Source of the DNA: [Bacillus] selenitireducens MLS10
GTDB lineage: Bacteria > Bacillota > Bacilli > Bacillales > Salisediminibacteriaceae
Assembly: GCF_000093085.1 (NCBI RefSeq)
Contig: NC_014219.1
Coordinates: 2,844,384 to 2,908,383, forward strand
Direction: 5' to 3'
Length of the DNA stretch: 64,000 bases
Within the stretch, counting starts at the first letter, position 1, and each line of letters begins with the position of its first letter. The translations under genes were made by a program, and so were the position numbers. Positions 44,340 through 53,110 of this stretch are shown here, in pieces. Below the pieces are notes generated by a model. The model was not told the DNA's origin and did no database searches. It worked only from the letters and a program-made list of their open reading frames with translations.

Positions 44340-44624
44340 TTACTTTCGTCCTATGATCAGCGCGGCTTGCTTTAAAATATCATTTTCCATGGTCAGCTGT
44401 TTATTTTCTTTCTTGAGCTGTAACAGCTCTTCTTCAACAGACGTACGGTTATCCTTTTCCTTGAAAGATCCACTACCCTGGTATTGCCTAACCCATTTAT
44501 CAAAGGCAGAAGGCGTCAGCTCGTATTCTTTGATGAGTTCGGATCGGGGCTTGCCAGCTTGATGCAGTTGCACGATCTGTTCTTTGAATTCCTTTGTGAA
44601 ACTTCTCCGTTTGCGAGTTGTCAT
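44340..44624 (-). CDS. IS3-family transposase OrfA
   Basis: A 94-aa protein with an N-terminal helix-turn-helix (RSFTKEFKEQIVQLHQAGKP...LTPSAFDKWVRQYQG) and a C-terminal leucine-zipper-like coiled coil (EELLQLKKENKQLTMENDILK). The ATG at 44624 has AAGGAGA upstream; the longer frame starts in the inverted repeat. It binds the IS ends and combines with OrfB. Confidence 0.9.
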   Translation of the reverse strand: MTTRKRRSFTKEFKEQIVQLHQAGKPRSELIKEYELTPSAFDKWVRQYQGSGSFKEKDNRTSVEEELLQLKKENKQLTMENDILKQAALIIGRK

Positions 44625-44829
44625 AAAACAGCTCTCCTTGGTTTGTATTTGAACCAAGTGTACGGGACCTTAACGAATCTGTCCAACTAAGTGTAACCGA
44701 TCCATAAACACTGAATTGTGATGTGAATATAAAATCCTTGAAGCCCGTAAGTACTGTTGAATCTTATTTGGTGAAAACCGTTTAGTTCTATTTAGTATTT
44801 ACACTAAACAAATTACTGATGAAGACCAG

Positions 44830-45819
44830 TTACTTCGGCTGCCAAATCGTATCATATCCATTTTTTATTGAGTACTCATAAAGCAGCACCATTTTTTCCT
44901 GTTTATAATTGTGCATGTGTCTTTCAACTTCATTCATATTTGCCTGTTGGATTAACTGATCATTGCGTTCAAGAACATTGTTCAAATAAGTTTCTTCCGG
45001 GATTTTGTCACTCTTGGACGAATTACATGTGCCACATGACAGGACAAGATTCCAGAGATTATCTGACTGAACAAAGGACCAGGGGATAAAATGATCCACC
45101 GCGGTCTTTCGTTTACCGGAATCAAGCGGCTTATGGCAATAGAAGCACTCCTGATTGAAATAGTGACCAATGATCGTAGCGAATGGTTTTAATGATGAGC
45201 GCTTCGCGATACACTCCACTTTTGTAAGCAGGTCTTTAATTGTAAGATCTTCGTTTAATGCCTCTATCATCCGGGCCATATGGTAGTTTGTTAAATATGT
45301 GATCAGCTTCTGATATTTCAGCATAAAGAGCTTAACTGGATGATTGTATCTTAAGACATCTTTCTTATGATCAAACGCATAAAAATACCCTTTTGTATCG
45401 CCATACAGAGCGCCGAATACATTGACTTTCATTGTCGCTTTAACCGCATTCGTTATATCCAATTGCACTGTGTCATTCAATTTATCAAATGGCAAATCAT
45501 CCGGGATTCCATGCTTTTGCTGAAGCTTCGATATATCTGTCACCACTCTGGCATTCTTCCCGTTATTATGTTTCGTAATTTTGTGATTGACCACCAGGTT
45601 CCAGTAAATCTTAGCAAACGTATATGCCATTTGATCATAGCTTAATTCATCATGATCATTGGTCTGGTATAAGTTTTCGATAAGGGCTTTCATGAATACA
45701 AACTTATACGTGGCAGACTTTTTTGATTTCGGGGACAGGAACTGTGTAAAGATTCGCCATATATCTTCATCTGTTAAGTATGCTTCTCTAATTTCGCCAA
45801 CTCTAAGTTTATGATTCAT
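44830..45819 (-). CDS. HNH endonuclease domain protein
   Basis: A 329-aa protein. The C-terminal third has an HNH motif with zinc-binding cysteines: CFYCHKPLDSGKRK, then the DHFIPW active-site segment, then NLVLSCGTCNSSKSDKIP. The N-terminal two-thirds match no family I know. The ATG at 45819 is 5 bases from AAGGGAGG. It lies 50 bp downstream of a HIT gene, which follows a nuclease-helicase gene, all on the minus strand and probably one operon. A defence or DNA-processing role is inferred from the company it keeps. Confidence 0.85.
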   Translation of the reverse strand: MNHKLRVGEIREAYLTDEDIWRIFTQFLSPKSKKSATYKFVFMKALIENLYQTNDHDELSYDQMAYTFAKIYWNLVVNHKITKHNNGKNARVVTDISKLQQKHGIPDDLPFDKLNDTVQLDITNAVKATMKVNVFGALYGDTKGYFYAFDHKKDVLRYNHPVKLFMLKYQKLITYLTNYHMARMIEALNEDLTIKDLLTKVECIAKRSSLKPFATIIGHYFNQECFYCHKPLDSGKRKTAVDHFIPWSFVQSDNLWNLVLSCGTCNSSKSDKIPEETYLNNVLERNDQLIQQANMNEVERHMHNYKQEKMVLLYEYSIKNGYDTIWQPK

Positions 45820-45870
45820 CATAGCCTCCCTTCCCGGTGTTAATCATTCTCAAAACGTTAACAGAACCGT

Positions 45871-46239
45871 TTAATATTTCTGTTTTTCAGGGATTACACC
45901 ACGAACTCCTCCGGCAGGATCTTTCATATCCCCATCATAACGTGGAATGACATGCATGTGAACGTGATATATCGTCTGTCCTGCGGCCTGTCCACAGTTG
46001 ATCCCGACATTAAAACCATCAGGTGAGAACTCTTTCAGCTGTATGGTCCGGATTTCTTCGGCAAGATCGAGCATCGCTTTTTTCTCTGCATCCGTTGTAT
46101 CAAAATAATCTGAAACGTGCCGTTTGGGAATGATCAGAGCATGCCCCTCAGTAACCGGGTATTTATCGTATATCACAAAAGCAAGATTATTTTCGATGAT
46201 GTATTTGTGTATACTGCAAAATGGACATTCTATGGACAT
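45871..46239 (-). CDS. HIT-family nucleotide hydrolase/transferase
   Basis: A 122-aa histidine-triad protein. The signature YHVHMHVIPR carries the H-x-H-x-H catalytic triad near residue 94, and CPFCSIH at the N-terminus is a typical zinc motif of the HIT group. HIT proteins act on nucleotides such as Ap4A, AMP-linked amines or sugar nucleotides. The ATG at 46239 has AAGGAG 8 bases upstream. It is sandwiched between nuclease-helicase and HNH genes, a less common setting for a housekeeping HIT protein. Confidence 0.92.
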   Translation of the reverse strand: MSIECPFCSIHKYIIENNLAFVIYDKYPVTEGHALIIPKRHVSDYFDTTDAEKKAMLDLAEEIRTIQLKEFSPDGFNVGINCGQAAGQTIYHVHMHVIPRYDGDMKDPAGGVRGVIPEKQKY

Positions 46240-46324
46240 CGCAATCACTCCTTAACAATTCTTCTATTGATGCAATACTTATAATCACTGGAAATCTGGA
46301 GATTAATCTAAAATAGATGATTTC

Positions 46325-48166
46325 TCAAGATCTTAAATACTCCCTCAACCCTTCATCCACACAGTACACATAACAGCCCTTCATTCCTCTTGTCATCAGT
46401 GTCTTATACGTATTCCTGACAAGCCGGTCCAAGTCATCGGTCTTGTACTTGCCTTTCGGCTTGGCGGGTCTCGCGCCTTTATCTTTGAAATTCTCTCTGA
46501 TAACTTCAAGCTGCTGCGTGTCATTGTTGTAGGTCAGGTCATCACCGATAATCACCCCGACATAGCCCATTTCGAGACCCTGGACGGTGTGAATGCAGCC
46601 GACCTGTTCTTTCCCTTCCGGGTGAATGGCCCAGTCGATCCGGTTCGGGTCGTTCCACGGCATGGCGAATTGTTCGGATTCGATCTCGACGTCTTTCGGC
46701 AGTTCGCCGTTCACGAGTTCCTTGTTCCATTCCCAGGCATAGCCTGCGACGAGTCTGCCGTCACGCTTCATTACTATTTCTTCATACAGCTCATTGGGGC
46801 TGTCGACGATCCTGAAGTCATAGTCCCCTTCAAGCTGGATCTCTTGATTCTCTTCGTACAGAACGTCATCGACCCACTCGAGGAAGTTCCCCGAACCGCC
46901 GCAGCGAAACTGCGAGTCAAGCTCGAGCTCGTGGAGGATCGCCCCCTGTTTTTCGGCTTCTTCTTTCAATAAGGTAACGCTTCCAATATCTTTTTTGGAG
47001 ATCATCTGTTCATCATCGATGAAGAAGACGGCGATCTTCGATGCGCGAATGATCTGTGTCGCCTGATTCTCTCCTTCAATCTTCCGCTGCATATGTCCCT
47101 GATTCTTTAAGCGGTGGGCTTCATCACAGATGAGCACGTCATAATAGTCTTCCGGTGCCTGAACATAGGAGCCGGAACCTTTAAACAGGTTCCTCACTTC
47201 CGTGAATCCGCTTCTGCCGACGAGCTTTTTCTTTAAGATCTCCCGAAAGGACTGATTCGGGGTAATGTATTCAACATTGGCCTTATCGTTCAAAAAGGCA
47301 TTCATCAGATTGAGCCCGATCACGGACTTCCCGGTGCCTGGACCACCCTTAATCAACACCACTTCTTTTTGCGCCGTTTCTAGATCCGCCTGTTGATAAA
47401 TACTCAAGGCTTTTTCATAAGCCACCTTCTGTTCATCAAGCAGGATGAATGCCTCATTTCCTTTCATCAGCGACTGGACGGACTCCACGAGCTTCTTTGA
47501 CGGACCGATGCGGCCATCTTCAATCCGTCTGGCGATGTCCGCTCCGTTGCCGATGGCCACTTTTTCTTTGATCGCCTTTTGCAGCACCTTGTCGTCAAAC
47601 TTAAAATACACAGGGGACTGCTCGAGGTAGGAGCTGTACCGCTCATCAAGGAGCGGTTCCGCCTCTTTATTCGGTATGTAGTTATGCAAAAATGAACAGG
47701 AGCTCAGCTGAATCGACGTATCATCGTACAGGGCTTCGTTGAAGTTCTCAAGATAGCGCTGGTAAGATAGAGACTGATAAGCCGGGTGCACCGTTTCTCT
47801 GACACGTCTCCCAAGGAAGGTTTTGACGATCCCGTCACCGTCCGCCACCTCGGACTTCTGCCACTGCTTCAGCTCAATAATCACGGCATGATCCTCACCG
47901 GCCTGATTTTGACCGGTCACGAGAAAATCAATCCGCTTCTCTGAAGACGGCAGCTTGTATTCAAGCAAGACATGCGTATTGTTCTCTAACTCCGCATCAC
48001 GAATGACCCTCGCCATCTCAGGCAGGGAGTTGGTCCAGGAGCGGATCTCGGACTCGGATACGGAATGGCTGATCTTTTCTTTCACTTTTGTAAGCAGCAC
48101 ATCCTCAATCCGCTGCTCGAGCACATGGCTAATAAAGGATTCTGCCGTTTCGTTATAAATAATCAT
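46325..48166 (-). CDS. Nuclease-helicase fusion (PD-(D/E)XK-like N-terminus, DUF2075 helicase)
   Basis: A 613-aa protein. The N-terminus has a likely PD-(D/E)XK nuclease core, KRIDFLV at 77-83 and IIELKQW at 96-102. A DUF2075 (Schlafen-like) helicase domain follows, with Walker A KGGPGTGKSV near residue 275, Walker B DVLICDEAHRLK near residue 350, and a late helicase motif in HTVQGLEMGYVGVI. Such proteins are seen in defence contexts and may cut or unwind nucleic acid. It heads the nuclease-helicase/HIT/HNH gene set. Confidence 0.85.
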   Translation of the reverse strand: MIIYNETAESFISHVLEQRIEDVLLTKVKEKISHSVSESEIRSWTNSLPEMARVIRDAELENNTHVLLEYKLPSSEKRIDFLVTGQNQAGEDHAVIIELKQWQKSEVADGDGIVKTFLGRRVRETVHPAYQSLSYQRYLENFNEALYDDTSIQLSSCSFLHNYIPNKEAEPLLDERYSSYLEQSPVYFKFDDKVLQKAIKEKVAIGNGADIARRIEDGRIGPSKKLVESVQSLMKGNEAFILLDEQKVAYEKALSIYQQADLETAQKEVVLIKGGPGTGKSVIGLNLMNAFLNDKANVEYITPNQSFREILKKKLVGRSGFTEVRNLFKGSGSYVQAPEDYYDVLICDEAHRLKNQGHMQRKIEGENQATQIIRASKIAVFFIDDEQMISKKDIGSVTLLKEEAEKQGAILHELELDSQFRCGGSGNFLEWVDDVLYEENQEIQLEGDYDFRIVDSPNELYEEIVMKRDGRLVAGYAWEWNKELVNGELPKDVEIESEQFAMPWNDPNRIDWAIHPEGKEQVGCIHTVQGLEMGYVGVIIGDDLTYNNDTQQLEVIRENFKDKGARPAKPKGKYKTDDLDRLVRNTYKTLMTRGMKGCYVYCVDEGLREYLRS

Positions 48167-48435
48167 TGCATCTGCCTCATTTCCAAAGCGGATTGTCAGA
48201 CTCCGTTGAGATCCAGGGAGGATGACTCACTGAGATTCGGCCTTCATGATCCCCAGTATTCGTTCCTGTTTTAAGATCATGGGTACATAGGGTTATTTTA
48301 CCACAACAAAGCCGTCCTATGCCCTAAACTTTCTGACTATTTCATGAGGATTTATTCGTCAGAATTGCTGTTTTTCCAGTGTAGCAGGATCAGTGTCAGG
48401 GGTTGTCACCGACCATCAGTTCGATCCATTGATCG

Positions 48436-50314
48436 ATCGAGTAGGAGGGGCTTCACAGCCCCGACCTCTCACACCACCGTACGTACGGACCCGTATACGG
48501 CGGTTCAATAAGTTGAGTATGCACGCTCGTAGAGTTGACTCATGTCTTTGAGTCCCCACCCTGCGAGCTTTTCTATTTTGATGGCTTTGTGCAGTGTCTC
48601 GTTCTTGGAGGCACGCCAATAGCCTTTGCGAGTGTTTGCCATTTTCCAAGCTTCTTCGGTTTCAATGCCATACTTCATCAAATTCTTGTATCTCGTTTTA
48701 ATTTTCTTCCACTGTTTCCAGATCAGTTGCCTCAGCCGATGGTGTAACCATTGCTTAATGCTGTTGATAAAGGATTTCATGTAACTGATGCCATAGTAGT
48801 TGATCCAGCCGGTTGTCACCTGGTTAATCTTAAGAATAATGTAATCGAAGGAGTTCGCCTGGTTTCTTCTCGTCAGATATTTCAGTTTGGCTTTGAACTT
48901 CGCCTTGAAGGCGTGGTGAGGTCTGCACCTGGTTTCGTTATTACTTTTGTGAATGCAAAACCCCAGAAACTTTCGTTTCGTTGGTGATCCTATAGCACTT
49001 TTCTCTTGGTTCACACTCAGTTTAAGTGTTCCCTCGAGGAAAGTTGTTGTGTTAAGGAGCACACGCTCCGCAGCTCTGCGACTTTTAACGTAGATGCAAA
49101 AGTCATCTGCATATCTGACGAAACGGTGGCCTCTTCTTTCCAATTCCTTATCCAGTTCATGTAGGTAAACATTGCTGAGAATCGGTGATAAGTTGCCACC
49201 TTGCGGTGCACCGTTTCTTGAAGATTCCCAGTTGTCCCCTATCATAATCCCGCTTTTAAGAAACTTCCAGATCAGTTTCAAGATGATCGGATCCTGAATA
49301 TATTGTTCAAGATAGTTCATCAGCTTTTGATGGGGAATCGTATCAAAATAACTTTTCAGATCGATATCCACGACCATTTTGAATCCTTCATCATAATATT
49401 TTGCGGCTTGTTTAATCGCTTGTTTGGCATTTTTACCCGGTCTGAACCCATAACTGTTTGGAGAGAAGTGCGGATCTATTATCGGTTCAATAACTTGAAA
49501 AATCGCTTGCTGGACCATACGGTCCCGGACTGCCGGTATCCCCAATTTGCGTTTCTTTCCATTCTCTTTCGGAATCTCTACCCGTTTTACGGGCAAAGGT
49601 TGATATGTCCCTTTTTGGATTTTGGCTATCAATGGTTTCGCATATTGGCGAACATGTGCTTCAAGTTGGTCAACGGTCATCCCGTCGACCCCGGGGTTTC
49701 CTTTATTGGAAATCACCCGGTTCATCGCCAAATTCAGGTTATCCGGACAGACCACTCTGTCAATTAATTGCATACCGCTTTTCGACTCCTTTCGTTGCCA
49801 GATTGCTACACGCTTCTGCATACTCTTCCGCTTCCAGCGTATCCCTCTGCAGATAGCCGTCCGGAGACGTTTTCTGTGATTAAAGCAATCCTGTCAATTT
49901 CATTTGTCTCAAAGACGCTTATTGTTCGGTCCTTCATCCCCATGGGATTACTATGACCTCGGCTGACTTCTTACGATTCAGGAATCCATCTCTGAATTCC
50001 TTGTTCCTGTAGGATCTTCCATCCTTCTTGTCGGGAACCCTCGTAAGACCTCGCGGGGTAAGCACTGTCTCCTTCGTCCTATCGCCGCCATATTTACACT
50101 GTGGGGTTCGGGCAGTATTGGACTTTATCTTGTATAGCAGACTCATCCGCCCCATTTGTGCCTGATATGGTTCGTGTTCCTCGGTACAGGAGTTTGTCGC
50201 CGGCTTCCTTCAGATTCCACCTCACGGTGGATACCCTTGCCATTGACTAGTGGTTCCTACTGCCAAGCCCACAGGAGACTTTCACTCCCAAGATACAGTG
50301 CATGCCCGGCACAC
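48436..50314 (-). mobile_element. Class C group II intron
   Basis: The minus-strand RNA would start at GTGTGCC (50314), with a typical 5' region (CCGGGCATGCACTG...AGTGAAAGTC), contain a reverse transcriptase gene, and end with a domain V (GAACCGCCGTATACG...CGTACGTACGGTGGTGTG) and domain VI (TCGGGGCTGTGAAGCCCC), finishing at CTACTCGAT (48436). Length is about 1.88 kb. The 5' exon is a stem-loop with a U-run, a terminator (50315-50347), the preferred target of class C introns. The element appears complete. Confidence 0.9.
48505..49773 (-). CDS. ltrA: Group II intron reverse transcriptase/maturase
   Basis: A 422-aa reverse transcriptase. Motifs seen: GNPGVDGMTVDQL, RKLGIPAVRDRMVQQAI, VVDIDLKSYFDTIPH, GAPQGGNLSPILSNV and the active-site RYADDFCIYV. 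A maturase (X) domain follows, and no C-terminal HNH endonuclease domain is present, as usual for class C introns. The ATG at 49773 has AAAGGAG about 12 bases upstream; the ATG at 49821 is possible but adds residues of no family similarity. It should help splice and retromobilise the intron. Confidence 0.93.
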   Translation of the reverse strand: MQLIDRVVCPDNLNLAMNRVISNKGNPGVDGMTVDQLEAHVRQYAKPLIAKIQKGTYQPLPVKRVEIPKENGKKRKLGIPAVRDRMVQQAIFQVIEPIIDPHFSPNSYGFRPGKNAKQAIKQAAKYYDEGFKMVVDIDLKSYFDTIPHQKLMNYLEQYIQDPIILKLIWKFLKSGIMIGDNWESSRNGAPQGGNLSPILSNVYLHELDKELERRGHRFVRYADDFCIYVKSRRAAERVLLNTTTFLEGTLKLSVNQEKSAIGSPTKRKFLGFCIHKSNNETRCRPHHAFKAKFKAKLKYLTRRNQANSFDYIILKINQVTTGWINYYGISYMKSFINSIKQWLHHRLRQLIWKQWKKIKTRYKNLMKYGIETEEAWKMANTRKGYWRASKNETLHKAIKIEKLAGWGLKDMSQLYERAYSTY

Positions 50315-50347
50315 TACGAAAAAAAGCGCAGAGATTTTCTGCGCTTT
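50315..50347 (-). terminator. Terminator and group II intron target
   Basis: On the minus strand GCGCAGA-AAATC-TCTGCGC forms a 7-bp stem followed by seven T and then CGTA, directly before the intron's GTGTG. It ends the operon at 50379-52208 and serves as the 5' exon of the intron. Confidence 0.88.
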
Positions 50348-50378
50348 CCTTCCGGTCAATGATCGCCCGTTATATTCA

Positions 50379-50609
50379 TCAGAATAAAAACAGCGTCCCA
50401 AGTGCCACAAATGAGGCTATCAGGACATAGAAAAAGATTTTGTGCGCCTTCGATACCTGTATGGCCGGATCCCGCTCGAGGTCGAGGAGGGACCAAATGG
50501 AAAGTGATGCCAGGATATAATACGTGAGGAACAGTGGAAAATCCGTAAGAAGAATGACAAGGATCATGATCATTGAAATGACAGAAATGATGATGCGATT
50601 ACGTGACAT
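50379..50609 (-). CDS. Small membrane protein (76 aa)
   Basis: A 76-aa protein of three spans (about residues 5-22, 26-40 and 57-75), with a short central charged segment (DLERDPAIQVSKAHK). Its ATG overlaps the end of the upstream gene by 11 bp, so it is translationally coupled to the DUF4145-like gene. No family is recognised. It is the last gene before the terminator. A membrane component in a three-gene accessory operon is reminiscent of effector proteins in defence systems, but this is conjecture. Confidence 0.6.
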   Translation of the reverse strand: MSRNRIIISVISMIMILVILLTDFPLFLTYYILASLSIWSLLDLERDPAIQVSKAHKIFFYVLIASFVALGTLFLF

Positions 50610-51792
50610 GGCGATCTTCCTCCTCTTCTTCCTTATTATAGGATTGTTTCAGTTCTTCCTGCAGCTTCTTTATCTGATCAAAGAGCTTCTCGACCATCCC
50701 GATCCCAACACCTTTATACTTCGCCAAAATCAGAAGCTCCGAAGGCAGCTGTCCGACACTCAGGATCCCGTCTTCGTTCATCTTCTTCAGAAAATGCGGG
50801 ATGCCCTTGAAATACTCTTCAGTCAAAAGAATCTCGGAGAGGTTCTTTGTCATGATCAGGTAGTCTGTCTTAAAGAAGAGGATCGTCTCGCCGGATTTGT
50901 CGAGTCTGACGGCGCGCCGGACCTTCTCTTCCCCGATAAAGAGCTTCAGTTCATCGAAGAACTGTTTCTCATTCTTGGCATTATAGCGGCTGACGCGATC
51001 GGCAAGCCCCGCGAGATCCGACGGCAGCTCGCTCATGATCCGCGCCTCCTCTACGGCGCCGAGTTTCACAAGAAACGATGTTGATTTCGGGAATCGTTGC
51101 GGCAAGAGAAAGGCGTCCCGAAGGAAATACGGAATCGCCACTTCCTCATCGCCATAGCGGATCATGCGGATCGGCGTCTCCCCCGGCACAGAAGCCGGGG
51201 GATGTTCGGACACTTGAGGACGTGTCTCCTGATCCCGCTGCGGTTCTTCAACATTCTTTGCTTCCGTTTCTTTCAGGCCGTTCAGGTTATCGAACTTTGC
51301 CAACAGCGACGCTTCGAGCTGCTGGAACTTCACCTCAAGCTCCATCGGATCATAGGCATTTTCGTTCGGGATCTCCGGCTCTCTGTAAGCCGGCATCTCA
51401 AACTTCAACGGGCCGTACTTTTTCATGTACCAGGCGACGAGGACATAGAGCTCTTCCCATGTCCGGAGCGCCTGGGAGTAGCGGAATTCCTTCGTCTCAT
51501 GAGCGGCACTGTTTCCCGCTTTCCGGATTTCGTGGATGGCATTCAGCACATCTTCCGAACACTTCCCATGACTTTTTAACAGCCGGATCCGGTCCAACAG
51601 ATTCTCACAGGCAATGTCTGAGATCCCTTCTTTCCGAAGAGCCCGCTTCACAATGCCTTCGACCATCGTCCGGGCATTTGTCAGCATCACCCTCGGACTC
51701 GTGAACACACTTTTCTCAAGCTCCTCGGCGAGTTTCGCAAGGTCCGTATCCGCATAGCTCAGAAATTCGTAGTAATATGCTTGTTTTTCCAT
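50599..51792 (-). CDS. DUF4145-like domain protein (397 aa)
   Basis: The first 150 residues resemble DUF4145: a helical segment (LTNARTMVEGIVKRALRKEG) followed by the LNAIHEIRKAGNSAAHE motif, which occurs in HsdR-type restriction subunits and defence helicases. A low-complexity acidic/proline-rich linker (about 185-215) separates it from a second part of about 180 residues with no recognisable family and a helix-hairpin-like stretch (LAKYKGVGIGMVEKLFDQI) near the C-terminus, followed by a run of Glu. It overlaps the upstream gene by 34 bp and the downstream small membrane gene by 11 bp, so all three are coupled. Confidence 0.65.
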   Translation of the reverse strand: MEKQAYYYEFLSYADTDLAKLAEELEKSVFTSPRVMLTNARTMVEGIVKRALRKEGISDIACENLLDRIRLLKSHGKCSEDVLNAIHEIRKAGNSAAHETKEFRYSQALRTWEELYVLVAWYMKKYGPLKFEMPAYREPEIPNENAYDPMELEVKFQQLEASLLAKFDNLNGLKETEAKNVEEPQRDQETRPQVSEHPPASVPGETPIRMIRYGDEEVAIPYFLRDAFLLPQRFPKSTSFLVKLGAVEEARIMSELPSDLAGLADRVSRYNAKNEKQFFDELKLFIGEEKVRRAVRLDKSGETILFFKTDYLIMTKNLSEILLTEEYFKGIPHFLKKMNEDGILSVGQLPSELLILAKYKGVGIGMVEKLFDQIKKLQEELKQSYNKEEEEEDRHVT

Positions 51793-52208
51793 GACGGTTC
51801 CTCCTCATCCACATGATTCTCTTCATTTCCAATCATACCATATTCCTCCACACCAAAAACAGATGCCGATTCGGTCAAAGTGCACGTTTCTTCGGATCGT
51901 TGATTGTCCTTCAGGATCAGATTCAGAAGAAACCGCTCCTCATCCAAATCAAAATACACATTAAGGTGGTTCGCAAACGGATCGCACACATGCCTGGCGA
52001 TGATCGTAACGGCGTCCTTCAGATCCGCCGACGGTGGTTCGGGACTCGCATACAACAGCTCTATCGCTTCGATCTTTCCCCTGCCAAACAGCCTGAATCG
52101 GACTCCATACGATTCCAATTCGCCACTCGCGATATAATCGCCTCTGATCAAGGCCTCACCGTTCAAAAAGACTGTCTTTACGGTGTTCACGTCATTCAAA
52201 GTCGCCAT
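51759..52208 (-). CDS. Hypothetical protein (149 aa), first gene of the DUF4145 operon
   Basis: The ATG at 52208 has CAGGAG 9 bases upstream. The product is soluble and acidic, rich in short beta-like segments in its first 120 residues (VFLNGEALIRGDYIASG, GVRFRLFGRGKIEAIELL). The last 30 residues are very acidic (EENHVDEEEP) and encoded by DNA that overlaps the next gene. No family is recognised. Confidence 0.6.
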   Translation of the reverse strand: MATLNDVNTVKTVFLNGEALIRGDYIASGELESYGVRFRLFGRGKIEAIELLYASPEPPSADLKDAVTIIARHVCDPFANHLNVYFDLDEERFLLNLILKDNQRSEETCTLTESASVFGVEEYGMIGNEENHVDEEEPSWKNKHITTNF

Positions 52209-52398
52209 TCTGATCAACTCCTGTTTTTATTTTTCGTGCACTATAGACAGATAACCCACGCTGGCAGTTAGGACATTGTTTTTTTAAAAAGTGCACAGCA
52301 CTGTATCTGACAGTCCCCCTGAAGAATCTTGTTCTTTTCCGCAAACCCTGCTAAAGTTGACCGTATGACTGTACGAACCGATAAAGGAGAATGAACCG

Positions 52399-52797
52399 AT
52401 GATCTATACTGCCAAATCCCCCCGTGTGATTCTGACCATCATGTTTGTCGTCATGCTCATCACGAGGATCACCACACCATACGAAGGACTGTTCATCCAC
52501 CTTCAGACGGTGGCCCTGGTCGTCTTTTTCGCTGCGCTCTTTGTGACGTACCAATTTGAGATCAAGAGCCATAAGCTGACCTATCAGGTCTTTCTCATGG
52601 GTATGCCCATCTACACCAGGGATCTCTTGCCTAAAGAGATTGAATTCATCGCCTTTAAGCGCGTCAACTGGGGGGAGAAAGCCGCGATTGTGAAGCCTGT
52701 GAAGGGCCTCCCCGTCAGGGTGATCCGCTTCACTCCGAACGACGTCGCTGAGAAGCTCGAAACGTTCGCTGGGAAACACCACATTGAGCATTCCTGA
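52399..52797 (+). CDS. Small membrane protein with a PH-like C-terminal part
   Basis: AAAGGAG lies 9 bases before the ATG. Two adjacent spans (about residues 9-23 and 34-50) are followed by a cytoplasmic domain of about 80 residues (KLTYQVFLMGMPIYTRDLLPKEIEFIAFKR...GLPVRVIRF), a layout seen in bacterial PH-domain proteins. The family match is weak. It is a single-gene unit closed by a strong terminator. Confidence 0.6.
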   Translation: MIYTAKSPRVILTIMFVVMLITRITTPYEGLFIHLQTVALVVFFAALFVTYQFEIKSHKLTYQVFLMGMPIYTRDLLPKEIEFIAFKRVNWGEKAAIVKPVKGLPVRVIRFTPNDVAEKLETFAGKHHIEHS

Positions 52798-52826
52798 TGG
52801 GTGTCCGGTTACGCCACCCACACGAC

Positions 52827-52869
52827 AAAAACGGATCTGACGGGATGTACCCGTTCAGATCCGTTTTTA
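52827..52869. terminator. Terminator after the small PH-like protein
   Basis: AAAAACGGATCTGACGGG pairs with CCCGTTCAGATCCGTTTTT around a 5-base loop. The long stem with A and T tails can act in either direction. Confidence 0.9.
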
Positions 52870-53110
52870 TTCTTCTGTGCCTTTCGATGGCGGTATGACT
52901 GATTATACGAGTAGCCGTCCAAACTAATGATGGACAACAGATCAGACAGATCCTCAAACATCTGCTCAATTGGCGCGGATTTTGACCTCCACTGAGACAA
53001 ACCAGGAATCAACATGATCTTCAAACAGAATTATTTTTGAAACTTATTTCATTTACGTCTCGTCTTATATTAGGATAATAATTTCTTGATGAAATAAGAG
53101 GTGCAAGAAA

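Larger units (their letters stand above)
43485..44698 (-). mobile_element. IS3-family insertion sequence
   Basis: About 1.2 kb, with orfA and orfB on the minus strand and imperfect terminal inverted repeats. One end (plus strand) reads ACACTAAATCGGAC...TTAAGGTCCCGT, and the reverse complement of the other end reads ACACTTAGTTGGAC...TTAAGGTCCCGT. A clear target duplication could not be made out, so the outer limits are accurate to a few bases only. Both open frames are complete, so the element may be active. Confidence 0.85.

Noticed and set aside
48436-50314. Reverse transcriptase as part of a retron or diversity-generating retroelement
   Set aside because: The flanking RNA has a clear group II 5' end, domain V and VI, and lies after a terminator, so it is a class C group II intron.
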